A stretch of DNA of 64,000 nucleotides from Klebsiella spallanzanii (GTDB lineage Bacteria; Pseudomonadota; Gammaproteobacteria; Enterobacterales; Enterobacteriaceae), in the NCBI RefSeq assembly GCF_902158555.1, contig NZ_CABGGS010000023.1:1-64000 (forward strand), in the 5' to 3' direction. Within the stretch, counting starts at the first letter, position 1. Each line of letters starts with the position of its first letter. Position numbers and translations under genes: made by a program. Of this stretch, positions 44,821 through 54,243 are shown piece after piece. The notes below the pieces were generated by a model. That model did no database searches, was not told the origin of the DNA, and saw only the letters and a program-made list of their open reading frames with translations.

Positions 44821-44840
44821 AAATGACAACGTTGTCATTT
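44821..44840. promoter_or_regulatory. LacI-type operator, perfect 20-bp palindrome
   Basis: AAATGACAACGTTGTCATTT is a perfect 20-bp palindrome with a central CG, as in operators of the LacI/GalR family. It sits between the divergent sugar operon and its LacI-type regulator. The rest of this 393-bp gap (44841-45097) holds no gene or signal that I recognise beyond the regulator's leader. Confidence 0.8.
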
Positions 44841-45097
44841 TCGGCCATTCTAGCCTGGCGGAAGAAGATCAAAAAGAGAGAACGATCACAGATTGCGATC
44901 GTCATCCAGGTGAGAGCTTTCTCCGTTCAGGGCGACAGGAATTGCCAGAAAACAGGTATGTGAAGTAACCTGTTGAATAGCTGAAGGGTTTAATTGGATG
45001 TCAGGACTCAAGGGGCGTGCCAGAATGCGTGAATGGCCTGGTGTAGGCTCCAGGGTCAATGGGTGAAAAGAACGACGGATCGTCTTAAGAGAAAAAT

Positions 45098-46102
45098 ATG
45101 GCAAGCATCGCAGATATCGCTAAAAAACTTAATTTATCCAACTCTACTGTTTCAAGAGCGTTACGGGATTCTGGTCTGGTGACGAAAGAGACCCGGGAAA
45201 AGGTGTTACTCGCGGCGCAAGAAGTAGGGTATGAGGTTAACGTTATAGCCAGAAAGCTGCGCAGCGGTGAGTCGAAAACCATTGGCGTGATCGTATCCGA
45301 TATTACCAATTTATTTCATGGTGAAATCATCACCGCCATTCAGAAGGTCGCTATCGATAACGGCTATACCGTTATTTTTGGTACATCTTCAGAAGATGTA
45401 AATATCGAGAAAGCGCTTATCGATTTGCTAAAAAGCAATATGCTTCAGGGGCTTATCATTGTTCCGACGCATCAATCGATAAACAATATTAAACCGCTGG
45501 AACATCTCCCCATCGTTGAGGTTGATCGCCTTTCCGGGCTTGAGTCAAGCGATCAGGTGTTGATTAGCAACTATGAAAGCATGAAGCTTGCTACCAACTA
45601 TCTCATCAGTCAGGGGCACAGAAATATTCTCTACTGTACCGGTGACTTAGCCATTACCACATTTGATGAACGCCTGAACGGCTTTCAAAGCGCAATAGCG
45701 GAAGCAGAATCGGATATTGTTCATGAAGTCTTGCTGGTGAAAGATACGGGTAAGCTGCAGGCCAGGACCAGCAGTGAAGTGATTAACTATCTGACAGGGA
45801 AAAAACGGCCTTCAGCCATTATTGCGGCCAATGACTTTATTGGTGAAGGGGTTATTTCCGCTATTTATAAATGTGGCCTGGCGGTGCCTGATGATATCTC
45901 TTTTCTTATGTTCGACGATCCGCGGTGGGCAAGCTTCTTCCCGACGCCATTAACAGTGATTAAGCAGCCTGCGTATCAGCTGGGCTTAACGGCGGCAGAG
46001 TTGCTCATTTCCAGAATTGAGAACAAAGAAAAGGGAAGCAAAAGCGTTAAGCGCCTTACCGCTGACCTGATCGTCAGACAGTCGGTTGCGAAAGTAGGGT
46101 AG
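45098..46102 (+). CDS. LacI-family transcriptional regulator
   Basis: 334 residues. The N-terminal helix-turn-helix and hinge (MASIADIAKKLNLSNSTVSR...VIARKLRSGESKTIGV) are canonical. The C-terminal domain is a periplasmic-binding-protein-like sugar sensor ending in the usual TVIKQPAYQLGLTAAELLI. It is divergent from the five-gene sugar operon, and two copies of a palindromic operator lie between them, so it most likely represses the operon until the sugar or its phosphate is present. Confidence 0.9.
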   Translation: MASIADIAKKLNLSNSTVSRALRDSGLVTKETREKVLLAAQEVGYEVNVIARKLRSGESKTIGVIVSDITNLFHGEIITAIQKVAIDNGYTVIFGTSSEDVNIEKALIDLLKSNMLQGLIIVPTHQSINNIKPLEHLPIVEVDRLSGLESSDQVLISNYESMKLATNYLISQGHRNILYCTGDLAITTFDERLNGFQSAIAEAESDIVHEVLLVKDTGKLQARTSSEVINYLTGKKRPSAIIAANDFIGEGVISAIYKCGLAVPDDISFLMFDDPRWASFFPTPLTVIKQPAYQLGLTAAELLISRIENKEKGSKSVKRLTADLIVRQSVAKVG

Positions 46103-46120
46103 GTTATCCTAACCGGGTCT

Positions 46121-46150
46121 ACAGGCCGGTTTCCCGGCCTGTTATCGATA
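46121..46150. terminator. hairpin between the LacI gene and hmp
   Basis: ACAGGCCGG-TTTC-CCGGCCTGT (46121-46142) is a strong 9-bp stem between convergent genes. No long T run follows on either strand, so its terminator role is tentative. Confidence 0.5.
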
Positions 46151-46155
46151 ACGTT

Positions 46156-47346
46156 TTACAGTACCTTATGCGGGCCGAAGCACTCGTAATGAATGTTCTC
46201 GCTGTTCACCCCCAGCGCTACCAACTGTTTTGCGGCAAACTGCATAAACGCTACCGGGCCGCAGAGATAGAACTGCATCTGCGGATCGCTGAGCTTGTCG
46301 GCCAGCGCTGACAAATCCATCAAACCTTCGCTATTAAATACGCCAGCCTGACGGTCTGCTTCGCTCGGACTGCGGTACCAGATGTGAGACGCAAACTTCG
46401 GCAGGCTTGCCCCCAGCGCTTTCACCTCGTCTGCGAAGGCGTGAACGTCGCCGTTTTCTGCCGCATGGAACCAGTTAACCTGCGCCGGATGCTGCGTTTT
46501 TGCCAGTACATCCAGCATCGCCAGCATCGGCGTCTGGCCTACGCCGCCGGAAAGCAGCGTGACCGGTGTCTGTGGTTCGACATTGAGGAAGAAATCGCCT
46601 GCGGGAGCGGCGAGATAAATTATGTCGCCTTCTTTGGCGCAATCATGCAGCCAGCTTGAAACCTGTCCGCCGTTTTCACGTTTAACCGCGATACGATAGC
46701 CTTTGCCATCGGGCTTACGAGTCAGAGAGTACTGGCGAATTTCCTGATGCGGAAAACCTTCCGGCTTCAGCCAGACGGCGAGATACTGGCCTGGGTGATA
46801 TTCAGCTACCGCGCCGCCGTCCACCGGTTCAAACTCGAAGCTGGTAATGAGCGCACTGCGCGGTGTCTTCCTGATGATACGGAATGCGCGGGTGCCTTCC
46901 CAGCCGCCGGTTTTGCTGGCGCTTTCGCGGTAGATTTGCGCTTCACGGTTAATAAAAACGTTAGCCAGAACGCCGTAGGCCTTGCCCCAGGCATCCAGCA
47001 CTTCCTGGCCCGGGCTGAACATCTCGTCAAGGGTGGCCAGTAGGTGAGTACCGACAATATTGTACTGCTCCGGCTGGATCTGGAAGCTGGTGTGCTTCTG
47101 GGCGATTTTCTCGACCGCCGGCAGCAGGGCCGGCAGGTTCTCAAGATTGCTGGCATAGGCGGCAATGGCGTTGAACAGCGCTTCACGCTGATCGCCATTG
47201 CGCTGGTTACTCATGTTAAAAATTTCTTTGAGTTCAGGGTTATGCGTAAACATGCGATCGTAAAAATGGGCGGTCAGCTTTGGACCGGTTTCAACCAGCA
47301 GGGGAATGGTGGCTTTCACCGTAGCGATGGTTTGAGCGTCGAGCAT
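46156..47346 (-). CDS. hmp: flavohemoglobin / nitric oxide dioxygenase
   Basis: 396-residue enzyme that converts nitric oxide to nitrate with O2 and NAD(P)H. The N-terminal globin domain has the proximal haem ligand His85 (KIAQKHTSF). The FAD domain carries RQYSLTR, and the NAD domain carries [14 protein letters not shown] and [17 protein letters not shown] precedes the ATG. It is divergent from glyA, and an NsrR box sits in its promoter region, predicting induction by nitric oxide. Confidence 0.97.
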   Translation of the reverse strand: MLDAQTIATVKATIPLLVETGPKLTAHFYDRMFTHNPELKEIFNMSNQRNGDQREALFNAIAAYASNLENLPALLPAVEKIAQKHTSFQIQPEQYNIVGTHLLATLDEMFSPGQEVLDAWGKAYGVLANVFINREAQIYRESASKTGGWEGTRAFRIIRKTPRSALITSFEFEPVDGGAVAEYHPGQYLAVWLKPEGFPHQEIRQYSLTRKPDGKGYRIAVKRENGGQVSSWLHDCAKEGDIIYLAAPAGDFFLNVEPQTPVTLLSGGVGQTPMLAMLDVLAKTQHPAQVNWFHAAENGDVHAFADEVKALGASLPKFASHIWYRSPSEADRQAGVFNSEGLMDLSALADKLSDPQMQFYLCGPVAFMQFAAKQLVALGVNSENIHYECFGPHKVL

Positions 47347-47372
47347 AGCAGCTTCCTTTATGTGTCATCTTA

Positions 47373-47395
47373 ATGATGTATTTTAAATGCATCTT
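47373..47395. promoter_or_regulatory. NsrR box upstream of hmp
   Basis: Read on the minus strand, the half-sites AAGATGCAT and ATACATCAT are separated by TTAAA, matching the 23-bp NsrR operator (AAGATGYAT-like arms). It is 27-49 bp upstream of the hmp ATG. NsrR repression of hmp, relieved by nitric oxide, is established in E. coli. Confidence 0.88.
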
Positions 47396-47538
47396 ATAAA
47401 AATAACCCTGCTTTGTAAATGGTTCTTTAACACTTTGCCCTATGACAGTTACAACATGAATTATTTGCATCACAAACCTGAAAAGAAATCCGTTGATAAT
47501 CGAAGGCGCTTTATTGCTCAAAGCCTTGTGTAATGCGG

Positions 47539-47554
47539 AGCCAATCGTTTGCGT
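47539..47554. promoter_or_regulatory. PurR box upstream of glyA
   Basis: AGCCAATCGTTTGCGT keeps the CGTTTGCGT half of the PurR site, as in E. coli glyA. The hmp-glyA gap also contains TGAATTATTTGCA (from about 47457) and CCTGAAAAG, weak MetR-like elements that I do not call separately. Confidence 0.72.
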
Positions 47555-47671
47555 AAAATCCTTTGTCAAGACCTGTTATCACAGAATGATTCAGTTATAC
47601 TGTGGGCCGTTGTCCGATTGGACCGCCTTTTTAGGCCGAAATTTTATTGTTAGCTGAGTCAGGAGATGCGG

Positions 47672-48925
47672 ATGTTAAAGCGTGAAATGAACATTGCCGA
47701 TTATGATGCCGAACTGTGGCAGGCTATGGAGCAGGAAAAAGTACGTCAGGAAGAGCACATCGAACTGATCGCCTCCGAGAACTACACCAGCCCGCGCGTG
47801 ATGCAGGCTCAGGGCTCTCAGCTGACCAACAAATACGCGGAAGGATATCCGGGCAAGCGCTACTACGGTGGCTGTGAATACGTTGATATCGTTGAACAGC
47901 TGGCTATCGACCGCGCAAAAGAGCTGTTCGGCGCCGACTACGCTAACGTCCAGCCGCACTCCGGCTCCCAGGCTAACTTCGCGGTCTATACCGCGCTGCT
48001 GCAGCCGGGCGATACCGTTCTGGGTATGAACCTGGCGCAGGGCGGCCACCTGACTCACGGCTCCCCGGTTAACTTCTCCGGCAAACTGTACAACATCATC
48101 CCTTACGGTATCGATGAGTCCGGTAAAATTGACTATGAAGACATGGCGAAGCAGGCGCAGACCCACAAACCGAAGATGATTATCGGTGGCTTCTCTGCTT
48201 ACTCGGGTGTGGTTGACTGGGCAAAAATGCGTGAAATCGCTGACAGCATCGGCGCATATCTGTTCGTCGACATGGCCCACGTTGCCGGTCTTATCGCTGC
48301 TGACGTGTATCCGAACCCGGTTCCGCATGCGCACGTTGTGACCACCACCACCCACAAAACCCTGGCGGGTCCGCGCGGCGGCCTGATCCTGGCGAAGGGC
48401 GGTAGCGAAGAGCTGTACAAAAAACTGAACTCAGCCGTATTCCCTAGCGCTCAGGGCGGCCCGCTGATGCACGTTATCGCGGCTAAAGCGGTTGCGCTGA
48501 AAGAAGCGATGGAGCCAGAGTTCAAAGTTTACCAGCAGCAGGTAGCGAAAAATGCCAAAGCGATGGTTGAAGTGTTCCTGAACCGCGGCTACAAAGTCGT
48601 TTCCGGCGGTACTGAAAACCACCTGTTCTTGCTGGATCTGGTTGATAAGAATCTGACTGGTAAAGAAGCCGATGCGGCTCTGGGTCGTGCCAATATCACC
48701 GTCAACAAAAACAGCGTACCGAACGATCCGAAGAGCCCGTTTGTGACTTCCGGTATTCGTATCGGTTCTCCGGCGGTCACTCGTCGCGGTTTTAAAGAAG
48801 CGGAAGTGAAAGAACTGGCCGGCTGGATGTGCGATGTGCTGGACAACATCAATGACGAAGCGATCATTGAGCGCGTGAAGGGTAAAGTGCTGGATATCTG
48901 CGCACGCTTCCCGGTTTACGCATAA
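47672..48925 (+). CDS. glyA: serine hydroxymethyltransferase
   Basis: 417-residue PLP enzyme that interconverts serine and glycine while charging tetrahydrofolate with a one-carbon unit. The PLP lysine is in [14 protein letters not shown] (residue ~229). Early [15 protein letters not shown] and the C-terminal [13 protein letters not shown] match the family. AGGAG (47660-47665) places the start at 47672, two codons after another ATG. PurR control is likely. Confidence 0.98.
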   Translation: MLKREMNIADYDAELWQAMEQEKVRQEEHIELIASENYTSPRVMQAQGSQLTNKYAEGYPGKRYYGGCEYVDIVEQLAIDRAKELFGADYANVQPHSGSQANFAVYTALLQPGDTVLGMNLAQGGHLTHGSPVNFSGKLYNIIPYGIDESGKIDYEDMAKQAQTHKPKMIIGGFSAYSGVVDWAKMREIADSIGAYLFVDMAHVAGLIAADVYPNPVPHAHVVTTTTHKTLAGPRGGLILAKGGSEELYKKLNSAVFPSAQGGPLMHVIAAKAVALKEAMEPEFKVYQQQVAKNAKAMVEVFLNRGYKVVSGGTENHLFLLDLVDKNLTGKEADAALGRANITVNKNSVPNDPKSPFVTSGIRIGSPAVTRRGFKEAEVKELAGWMCDVLDNINDEAIIERVKGKVLDICARFPVYA

Positions 48926-48943
48926 AGATAACTGCTAATTTCA

Positions 48944-48975
48944 AAGCCGCCTCCATTATGAAGGCGGCTTTTTTA
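48944..48975 (+). terminator. glyA terminator
   Basis: AAGCCGCCT / AGGCGGCTT stem with a short loop, followed by TTTTT, just after glyA. Confidence 0.93.
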
Positions 48976-48992
48976 CGCGTAGTATAAAAAAG

Positions 48993-50168
48993 TTACTTAT
49001 CGAGGGAGATAGATAAAATTCTTTCTTTTGCTCCTTCGACAAATTCATCAGGATTCCATTGTTTATTGAACCCCTCTTTAAGCCCAACATATAACGTATC
49101 AAGGTCGGAAGATAGCGTCATTTGATTCGGGAATACTGGGGTTTTGAATTGTTTTTTAATAGTATATGTTTTTGCATCTACTACGGTAACGGTTCCACCA
49201 GTGAAGTTAGTGACATATATTTCATTATATTTAGGGTTGAACTTCACCGCATTGGTCCCGGTGCCAGTATGAACATAAGCTAACTGTTCTCCTGTTTTCA
49301 AATCAAAAACATAAAGTCCGTCATTTTTCCCGGTTTTATCATGATGACCAAAAACGGCGATAAATATTCTGTTAGTTACAGAGTCCACCGCCAGGCTCTG
49401 AACACTGGAGATTTGTGGGGTGGCGTTGGTTAACGGGATAGTACGTAATACCTTACGACTAACAGCATCGATCTCGTTTACGTACTCTTTGCCTCCGATA
49501 TAAATTCGTTGCGTTTTATCGTCAAAAGCAAGGCCATATGCCGTGGTTTTATACGCATCCTTTATCTCGCCAAGCGATTTTAGCGTCGTGCCGTCCAGCA
49601 CCAGCAGTTTTTGTACAGACTGCGGACCATCTGGATTTTTCAGCATATTACTGTAGCTGATAAATAACGCGTTCGCGGCTGGGCTGTACACCATATGGCG
49701 TAAATGTTCGGCTTTATCATTCACCACGTTCGGGTAATTAAAGCTTAACCGATCGCTGGTTTTTATTAATTTTCCTGAAACCGTATCTACCATACTGATT
49801 CGCAACGATGCCGCCTGAGTATGACCGACATATACTCGATCAGCTTCTGGATTTATCGCTAAAGAAAATGCCCGATAGGGCATGTCATATTTCTTTTCAA
49901 TCGCCAGAGAGTCAGAAGAGAAGGAGTATAAATAGCCTTTATTGTCTTCACGATGAATCCGGTCCATAACGGCGGCAAAAACATGATTATGTTTACTGTC
50001 GTATGCCAGCTCATAAATGCCTTCCTCGGCATGCTGTAAATAATTCGTCCTTAAGTTAAAGCGACTTTCCTCCGGCAAAGGCGGAGGATTTATCGCCAGC
50101 GCCTGAGTAGATATGCTGGTGATAGCAAACATAGCTATAAAATATAAACGTATCTTATTAATTTTCAT
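48993..50168 (-). CDS. YncE-like periplasmic beta-propeller protein
   Basis: 391-residue secreted protein. A signal peptide (about 26 residues, ending STQALA) precedes repeated ~40-residue blades such as DRVYVGHT, QRIYIGGKEYVNEIDAVSRKV and NEIYVTNFTGGTVTVVDAKT, typical of YVTN beta-propellers. E. coli YncE has the same plan and also sits next to a TonB receptor. Two ATG codons are adjacent; AGGA spacing favours the second. The gene is visibly AT-rich compared with its neighbours, which suggests transfer. Its function is not known to me; the Fur-like site links it to iron. Confidence 0.8.
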   Translation of the reverse strand: MKINKIRLYFIAMFAITSISTQALAINPPPLPEESRFNLRTNYLQHAEEGIYELAYDSKHNHVFAAVMDRIHREDNKGYLYSFSSDSLAIEKKYDMPYRAFSLAINPEADRVYVGHTQAASLRISMVDTVSGKLIKTSDRLSFNYPNVVNDKAEHLRHMVYSPAANALFISYSNMLKNPDGPQSVQKLLVLDGTTLKSLGEIKDAYKTTAYGLAFDDKTQRIYIGGKEYVNEIDAVSRKVLRTIPLTNATPQISSVQSLAVDSVTNRIFIAVFGHHDKTGKNDGLYVFDLKTGEQLAYVHTGTGTNAVKFNPKYNEIYVTNFTGGTVTVVDAKTYTIKKQFKTPVFPNQMTLSSDLDTLYVGLKEGFNKQWNPDEFVEGAKERILSISLDK

Positions 50169-50236
50169 CATGAATCCTTTTGCGAGTTGTAGATATCACA
50201 TCTAAATTCCGTTCTTATGGCGCAGTCTATCAAAAT

Positions 50237-50267
50237 GCAAATGATAATGTAAATGACTATCATTTGC
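50237..50267. promoter_or_regulatory. Fur-like site between the YncE-like and receptor genes
   Basis: GCAAATGATA (50237-50246) and TATCATTTGC (50258-50267) form an exact inverted repeat, with AATGATAAT and ATTATC elements typical of overlapping Fur boxes (GATAAT hexamers). It lies about 70 bp before the YncE-like gene and 200 bp before the receptor gene. The remaining gap (50268-50470) contains no other feature that I recognise. Confidence 0.72.
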
Positions 50268-50470
50268 ATTATCGATGTGATATTAAAGTTACCGATTGAA
50301 ATCACCCTCGTGGGTCTGGCTCATCATTGCGTATTAAAGAGGCTGTTGCGGTCAGGGAGGTAAATGACAAGCTGGCATCGCTATTGTTGGCAGTGTAATT
50401 CAAACGATGAATAGGATTATCTGAAGTTGTAGCGTCCTTATAAAAATAATTCAGAAATCTGGAGCAATTA

Positions 50471-52882
50471 GTGGGTCGTACGGAAAACATTAGGGCAGAC
50501 AAAATGGAAAAGTTAAAAACCCCCCGGAGCTCCCGGAAATTGTTTCAACAAAATGCGCTGGTTGCTTCACTATTTGCGGTAAGTTGTCTGACGCCCGTTA
50601 GGGCGGCTGATATCCGCGCTCAAACCGGCAGCAATGTATCCTCTGATGACAGCTCGGAACAGATGGTCGTCACCGCACCAGCCCCCGTGCTGAAAGCGGG
50701 CAGCGAGCATTCCATCAGCGCCCAGGAACTGCAGGATAAAGGGGCCAACGACTTTGGCTCCATTATGCGCTACGAACCGTTGATTGGCGCGACTGGCGCC
50801 AGCGGCGGTTCCGGCAACGGCAAAAGCGGCTTCGACCGCGGCGGCTATACCGGCTACAACATTCGCGGCATGGAGAGCAACCGCGTCGGTATCGACGTCG
50901 ACGGCATCGCTCAGCCGAACGCCACCGGGCGCAGCTACGCCAGCCGCGCGGGCCTCAATACTTTCGGTATGGGCCGCGACTATATTGACCCGTACATGTA
51001 CGGCAGCATCGATATTCAGTCCGGGGCCACCTCGACCGAAACCGCCAACAGTTCCATCGGCGGCAATGTCTCCTTCCGCCCAAAATCGGCAGATGACTAT
51101 CTGCATCCGGGCAAAACCAGCGCCTTCGGCTACCGCAGCGGCTACAACTCAGCAGACCGCAGCTGGCACAACGGCGTCACCGTCGCCGGCGGTGACGAAA
51201 CCCTGCGCGGGATCTTCGTCTACAGCCGCCGCGACGGCCAGGAAACGGAAAATAACAGCGGGACCGTCGATTCCTACCCGGCAAACTGGCACTCCGACGC
51301 CTTTCTGGCCTCCGGGATCTGGCAGCCGAATGACGAACATAAGCTGACCAGCACCTTCGATTACTACCATAAAACCAACCACACCCATTACGATGCCTGG
51401 GACTTCAACGGTAACAGCGTTATCGGCACCTCTGACCAGACCAGCCAGACCCGTCGCTGGGGCCTGAGTCTGAAAGATGACTGGATGCCGATGAACGACT
51501 ATATCGACAGCGTCTCGACCAAAGTCTACTACCAGCACACTGAGTCTCATGACTGGACGTATATGCCGGACAGGATCACTCGTGCCATGTACACGGTGAA
51601 TTCCGACTATGATACCGATAGCTGGGGTATTCAGAGCGCGCTGGCGAAATCCATTGGCCGCCACGACCTGAGCGCTGGCTTTAACGCCAGCACCACCAAA
51701 ACCCAGCGGCCATTAACCCAGTCGCCAGCACCAAGCGTTTACAGTCAGGTCATGCAGCCGGACGCCGACAGCCGTAGCTATACCGTTGCCGGTTTCATGC
51801 AGGACAAGATTAACTTTGACCTCGACAGCCATAACTTCGCTGTCATCCCGGGTATTCGCGTGGTGCATCAGTCGACCAGGCCGGAGAATCTCTCCGATCT
51901 GGCCAACAACAGCAGCGTGCTGACCGGCTCTGATGTCTCTAATCTGTACGGTAAGAACTCCGATACCCAGGCGCTGCCGTCGCTGGCCTTCCAGTATGAC
52001 ATCACTCCGCGCCTGATGACCTACCTGCAGTACCAGCGCGGGGCGCAGTTCCCGAACGCCAGCCAGCTGTATGGCTCCTGGAATCTCGGCTCCAGCTATG
52101 GGGGGGACAAGCAGTATGCGCTGATCGGTAATACCGATCTGAAAACCGAAACCAGCAATAATGTTGAGTGGGGGATGAAGGGGGAGGTGACGGAAGGCAT
52201 CACTATGCGCACCGCCCTGTTCTACAACAGCTACAAGAACTTTATCGCTGCTACCCGTTATATGCGCGCCAATAACCCGGCGCAGTTCGCCAACGTACCG
52301 TCGAACATCTATACCATTTACCAGGCGGAGAACCGCGATAAAGCCTGGATCTACGGCGGCGAAATCAGCGCCAGATTCAACTTTGGCACCTGGTTTGAAG
52401 AGGTGAACGGCCTGAGTGCCACCCTCGCCTACGGCTATAGCGAAGGGCAGTCGAAATCCAGCTACAGCGGCGACAAGTACGTCGACCTCGATAGCGTCGC
52501 GCCAATGAAGGCTATCGTCGGCGTGGCGTGGGACGATCCGGGCAAAGTGTACGGTACCGCGCTGACCGCGACCTTTGTTAAGGGCAAACGCGCGATCGCC
52601 ACCAACCGCGAAAAATACCTTAATACCGGGTCCGACCTTACCGACTCCACCAGCGAATATATGCGTGTTCCGGGCTACGGCATGCTGGACTGGACCGCTT
52701 ACTGGCAGGTGGCGAAGAACGTGCGTGTGAACGGCGGCGTGTACAACATCACCGACCGTAAATACTGGGATTATCTGAGCAGCCGCAATATCGAAACGGC
52801 AACTAATCAGGATGCTAACGATAAAGCGCTGTCAGTCATGCCGGGCCGTACCTGGCAGTTAGGCGTTAACGTCGATTTCTGA
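50471..52882 (+). CDS. TonB-dependent outer-membrane receptor (haem/haemoglobin type)
   Basis: Up to 803 residues. A signal peptide ends near PVRAA. A TonB box (EQMVVTAP) is followed by the plug domain (YNIRGMESNRVGIDVDGIAQP, GSIDIQSGATSTETANSSIGG) and a 22-strand barrel ending in the aromatic C-terminal strand (TWQLGVNVDF). The segment GNTDLKTETSNNVEWGMKG resembles the NPNLKPE box of haem and haemoglobin receptors. The start is GTG 50471 (GGAG at 50461-50464) or ATG 50504. It is probably iron-regulated. The ligand is unproven. Confidence 0.85.
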   Translation: MGRTENIRADKMEKLKTPRSSRKLFQQNALVASLFAVSCLTPVRAADIRAQTGSNVSSDDSSEQMVVTAPAPVLKAGSEHSISAQELQDKGANDFGSIMRYEPLIGATGASGGSGNGKSGFDRGGYTGYNIRGMESNRVGIDVDGIAQPNATGRSYASRAGLNTFGMGRDYIDPYMYGSIDIQSGATSTETANSSIGGNVSFRPKSADDYLHPGKTSAFGYRSGYNSADRSWHNGVTVAGGDETLRGIFVYSRRDGQETENNSGTVDSYPANWHSDAFLASGIWQPNDEHKLTSTFDYYHKTNHTHYDAWDFNGNSVIGTSDQTSQTRRWGLSLKDDWMPMNDYIDSVSTKVYYQHTESHDWTYMPDRITRAMYTVNSDYDTDSWGIQSALAKSIGRHDLSAGFNASTTKTQRPLTQSPAPSVYSQVMQPDADSRSYTVAGFMQDKINFDLDSHNFAVIPGIRVVHQSTRPENLSDLANNSSVLTGSDVSNLYGKNSDTQALPSLAFQYDITPRLMTYLQYQRGAQFPNASQLYGSWNLGSSYGGDKQYALIGNTDLKTETSNNVEWGMKGEVTEGITMRTALFYNSYKNFIAATRYMRANNPAQFANVPSNIYTIYQAENRDKAWIYGGEISARFNFGTWFEEVNGLSATLAYGYSEGQSKSSYSGDKYVDLDSVAPMKAIVGVAWDDPGKVYGTALTATFVKGKRAIATNREKYLNTGSDLTDSTSEYMRVPGYGMLDWTAYWQVAKNVRVNGGVYNITDRKYWDYLSSRNIETATNQDANDKALSVMPGRTWQLGVNVDF

Positions 52883-52890
52883 GGGACTAA

Positions 52891-52913
52891 ATCCCCGGCT
52901 GCGCGCCGGGGAT
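52891..52913. terminator. hairpin between the receptor and ROK genes
   Basis: ATCCCCGGC-TGCGC-GCCGGGGAT stem between convergent genes. It lacks a good T run, so it is only a probable terminator. Confidence 0.5.
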
Positions 52914-52934
52914 GGGGCCTGACGTTCCGGTCTT

Positions 52935-54131
52935 TTATCGCAGCGTCTGCAACTGCTCCTCTACGTACAGATAACCGATCCCCATCAGCTGCTGGGCGCG
53001 GGTTAGCTTGCCAAAACCGATTTGGGTGGCATGTGCTCGCGGAGTATCACCGTGGTCAAACGGATTAAAGCCAGTTTGTTTGACGATACTTTCCAGCCAC
53101 TGTTCGCCAAAGGCGCAGCTGCGACCGTATAGCCAGATCTGATTAATATTCAATACGTTCAAAAAATTATACAGGCTTAAGCCAATGGCGTTGGCTGCGT
53201 TATCAACCCATGCGCGAATTTGCATGTCTCCCTGTTCCCAGGCGTCAATGAGTGATGCTGTGGTTAATTGCTCGGGAGAAAGCTGTGCTTCAGGTTGAGT
53301 TTTGAGCCACATTCGCGCCTGTTTTTTCAACGCGCTGAGGGAGGCTACAGTTTCAAGACAGCCATATCTCCCGCAGTCGCAGGCTTTGCCGTCAGGATTC
53401 ACAATCGTGTGTCCAATCTGCCCGCTGCCGTAGAGGCTGCCTCGATAGATCTGATCGTTAATTACAAACGATGATCCAATACCGTAATCGACGTTGATCA
53501 CGCAAAAATCCGGTTGTAGGCCCTGATGCTGCCATTTCTCCGCCAGCGCCAGCATCACGCAGTCATTATCTACCCGTACCTGCACGCCGAGCTGTTCTTC
53601 CAGCAGATACTTTATTTCAATCGGTGTTTTCCAGCGTGCCTGGGGCATGGTTTGTGAAACGCCGGTTATCGGATCAACCTGACCATGGACGCCAAGCGCG
53701 AGATTAATGCTGTGCTGCGGATACTTGCGGTGGATGTTCCGCCAGCATTCGACGACTGCCTCAAGCAGGGCCTGCGGCGTAGGTGCGTCGATCGGCAAAT
53801 GCTGGTGGCCGTCAACCGCCAGCAAGCGGGCGTCGGCAAGCTGATACTCAATACTGGTCGGCGTGATATTCATGCAGAGCGTCCAGGCCCCATGCGCGGG
53901 GATCTGGTAGCTTCCGCTGTTCACGCCTCGTTTACTCATTTTTTCCGTTGAATGGCTAATCAGCCCATCGCTAATTAGCTCTTCAAGAATATTGCTCACT
54001 GCTGGAATAGAGAGCCCGGTGAGCAGGGAAAACTGTGATTTACTGAGCTGCTTCTCTCGCCAGAGATGGGACAGAAAAATAGATTTATTGGCTTGCCTGA
54101 CCCGAGCGTTATTTAAACCGGTACGCTGCAT
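52935..54131 (-). CDS. ROK-family transcriptional regulator (NagC/Mlc-like)
   Basis: 398 residues. The N-terminal winged helix (LSKSQFSLLTGLSIPAVSNILEELISDG) is followed by a ROK sugar-kinase-like domain. The zinc motif CDCGRYGCLE near residue 250 and GQIGHT are conserved. NagC and Mlc are relatives that respond to phosphosugars or transporter state. It is divergent from the DUF5107 operon and is its likely regulator. A TTTAGC-A-GCTAAA dyad lies in the shared gap. Confidence 0.9.
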   Translation of the reverse strand: MQRTGLNNARVRQANKSIFLSHLWREKQLSKSQFSLLTGLSIPAVSNILEELISDGLISHSTEKMSKRGVNSGSYQIPAHGAWTLCMNITPTSIEYQLADARLLAVDGHQHLPIDAPTPQALLEAVVECWRNIHRKYPQHSINLALGVHGQVDPITGVSQTMPQARWKTPIEIKYLLEEQLGVQVRVDNDCVMLALAEKWQHQGLQPDFCVINVDYGIGSSFVINDQIYRGSLYGSGQIGHTIVNPDGKACDCGRYGCLETVASLSALKKQARMWLKTQPEAQLSPEQLTTASLIDAWEQGDMQIRAWVDNAANAIGLSLYNFLNVLNINQIWLYGRSCAFGEQWLESIVKQTGFNPFDHGDTPRAHATQIGFGKLTRAQQLMGIGYLYVEEQLQTLR

Positions 54132-54172
54132 ACACTTAACTCCCTTAACTATATTGCGTGAGCATTGCGTAT

Positions 54173-54185
54173 TTTAGCAGCTAAA
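54173..54185. promoter_or_regulatory. dyad in the ROK / DUF5107 gap, candidate operator
   Basis: TTTAGC-A-GCTAAA is a perfect 13-bp dyad about 60 bp upstream of the DUF5107 gene. It is placed where a ROK repressor would act. No experimental parallel is known to me. Confidence 0.45.
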
Positions 54186-54243
54186 TGACGCTATAAACTC
54201 ATCTCATAGTGAATTTTACCTTACTTTGTTTAGTGGAGGCGTC

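Noticed and set aside
47672..48925. Long minus-strand frames inside glyA, lepA, nadB and purL
   Set aside because: They are antisense shadows of GC-rich, strongly conserved genes and have no ribosome sites or family likeness.
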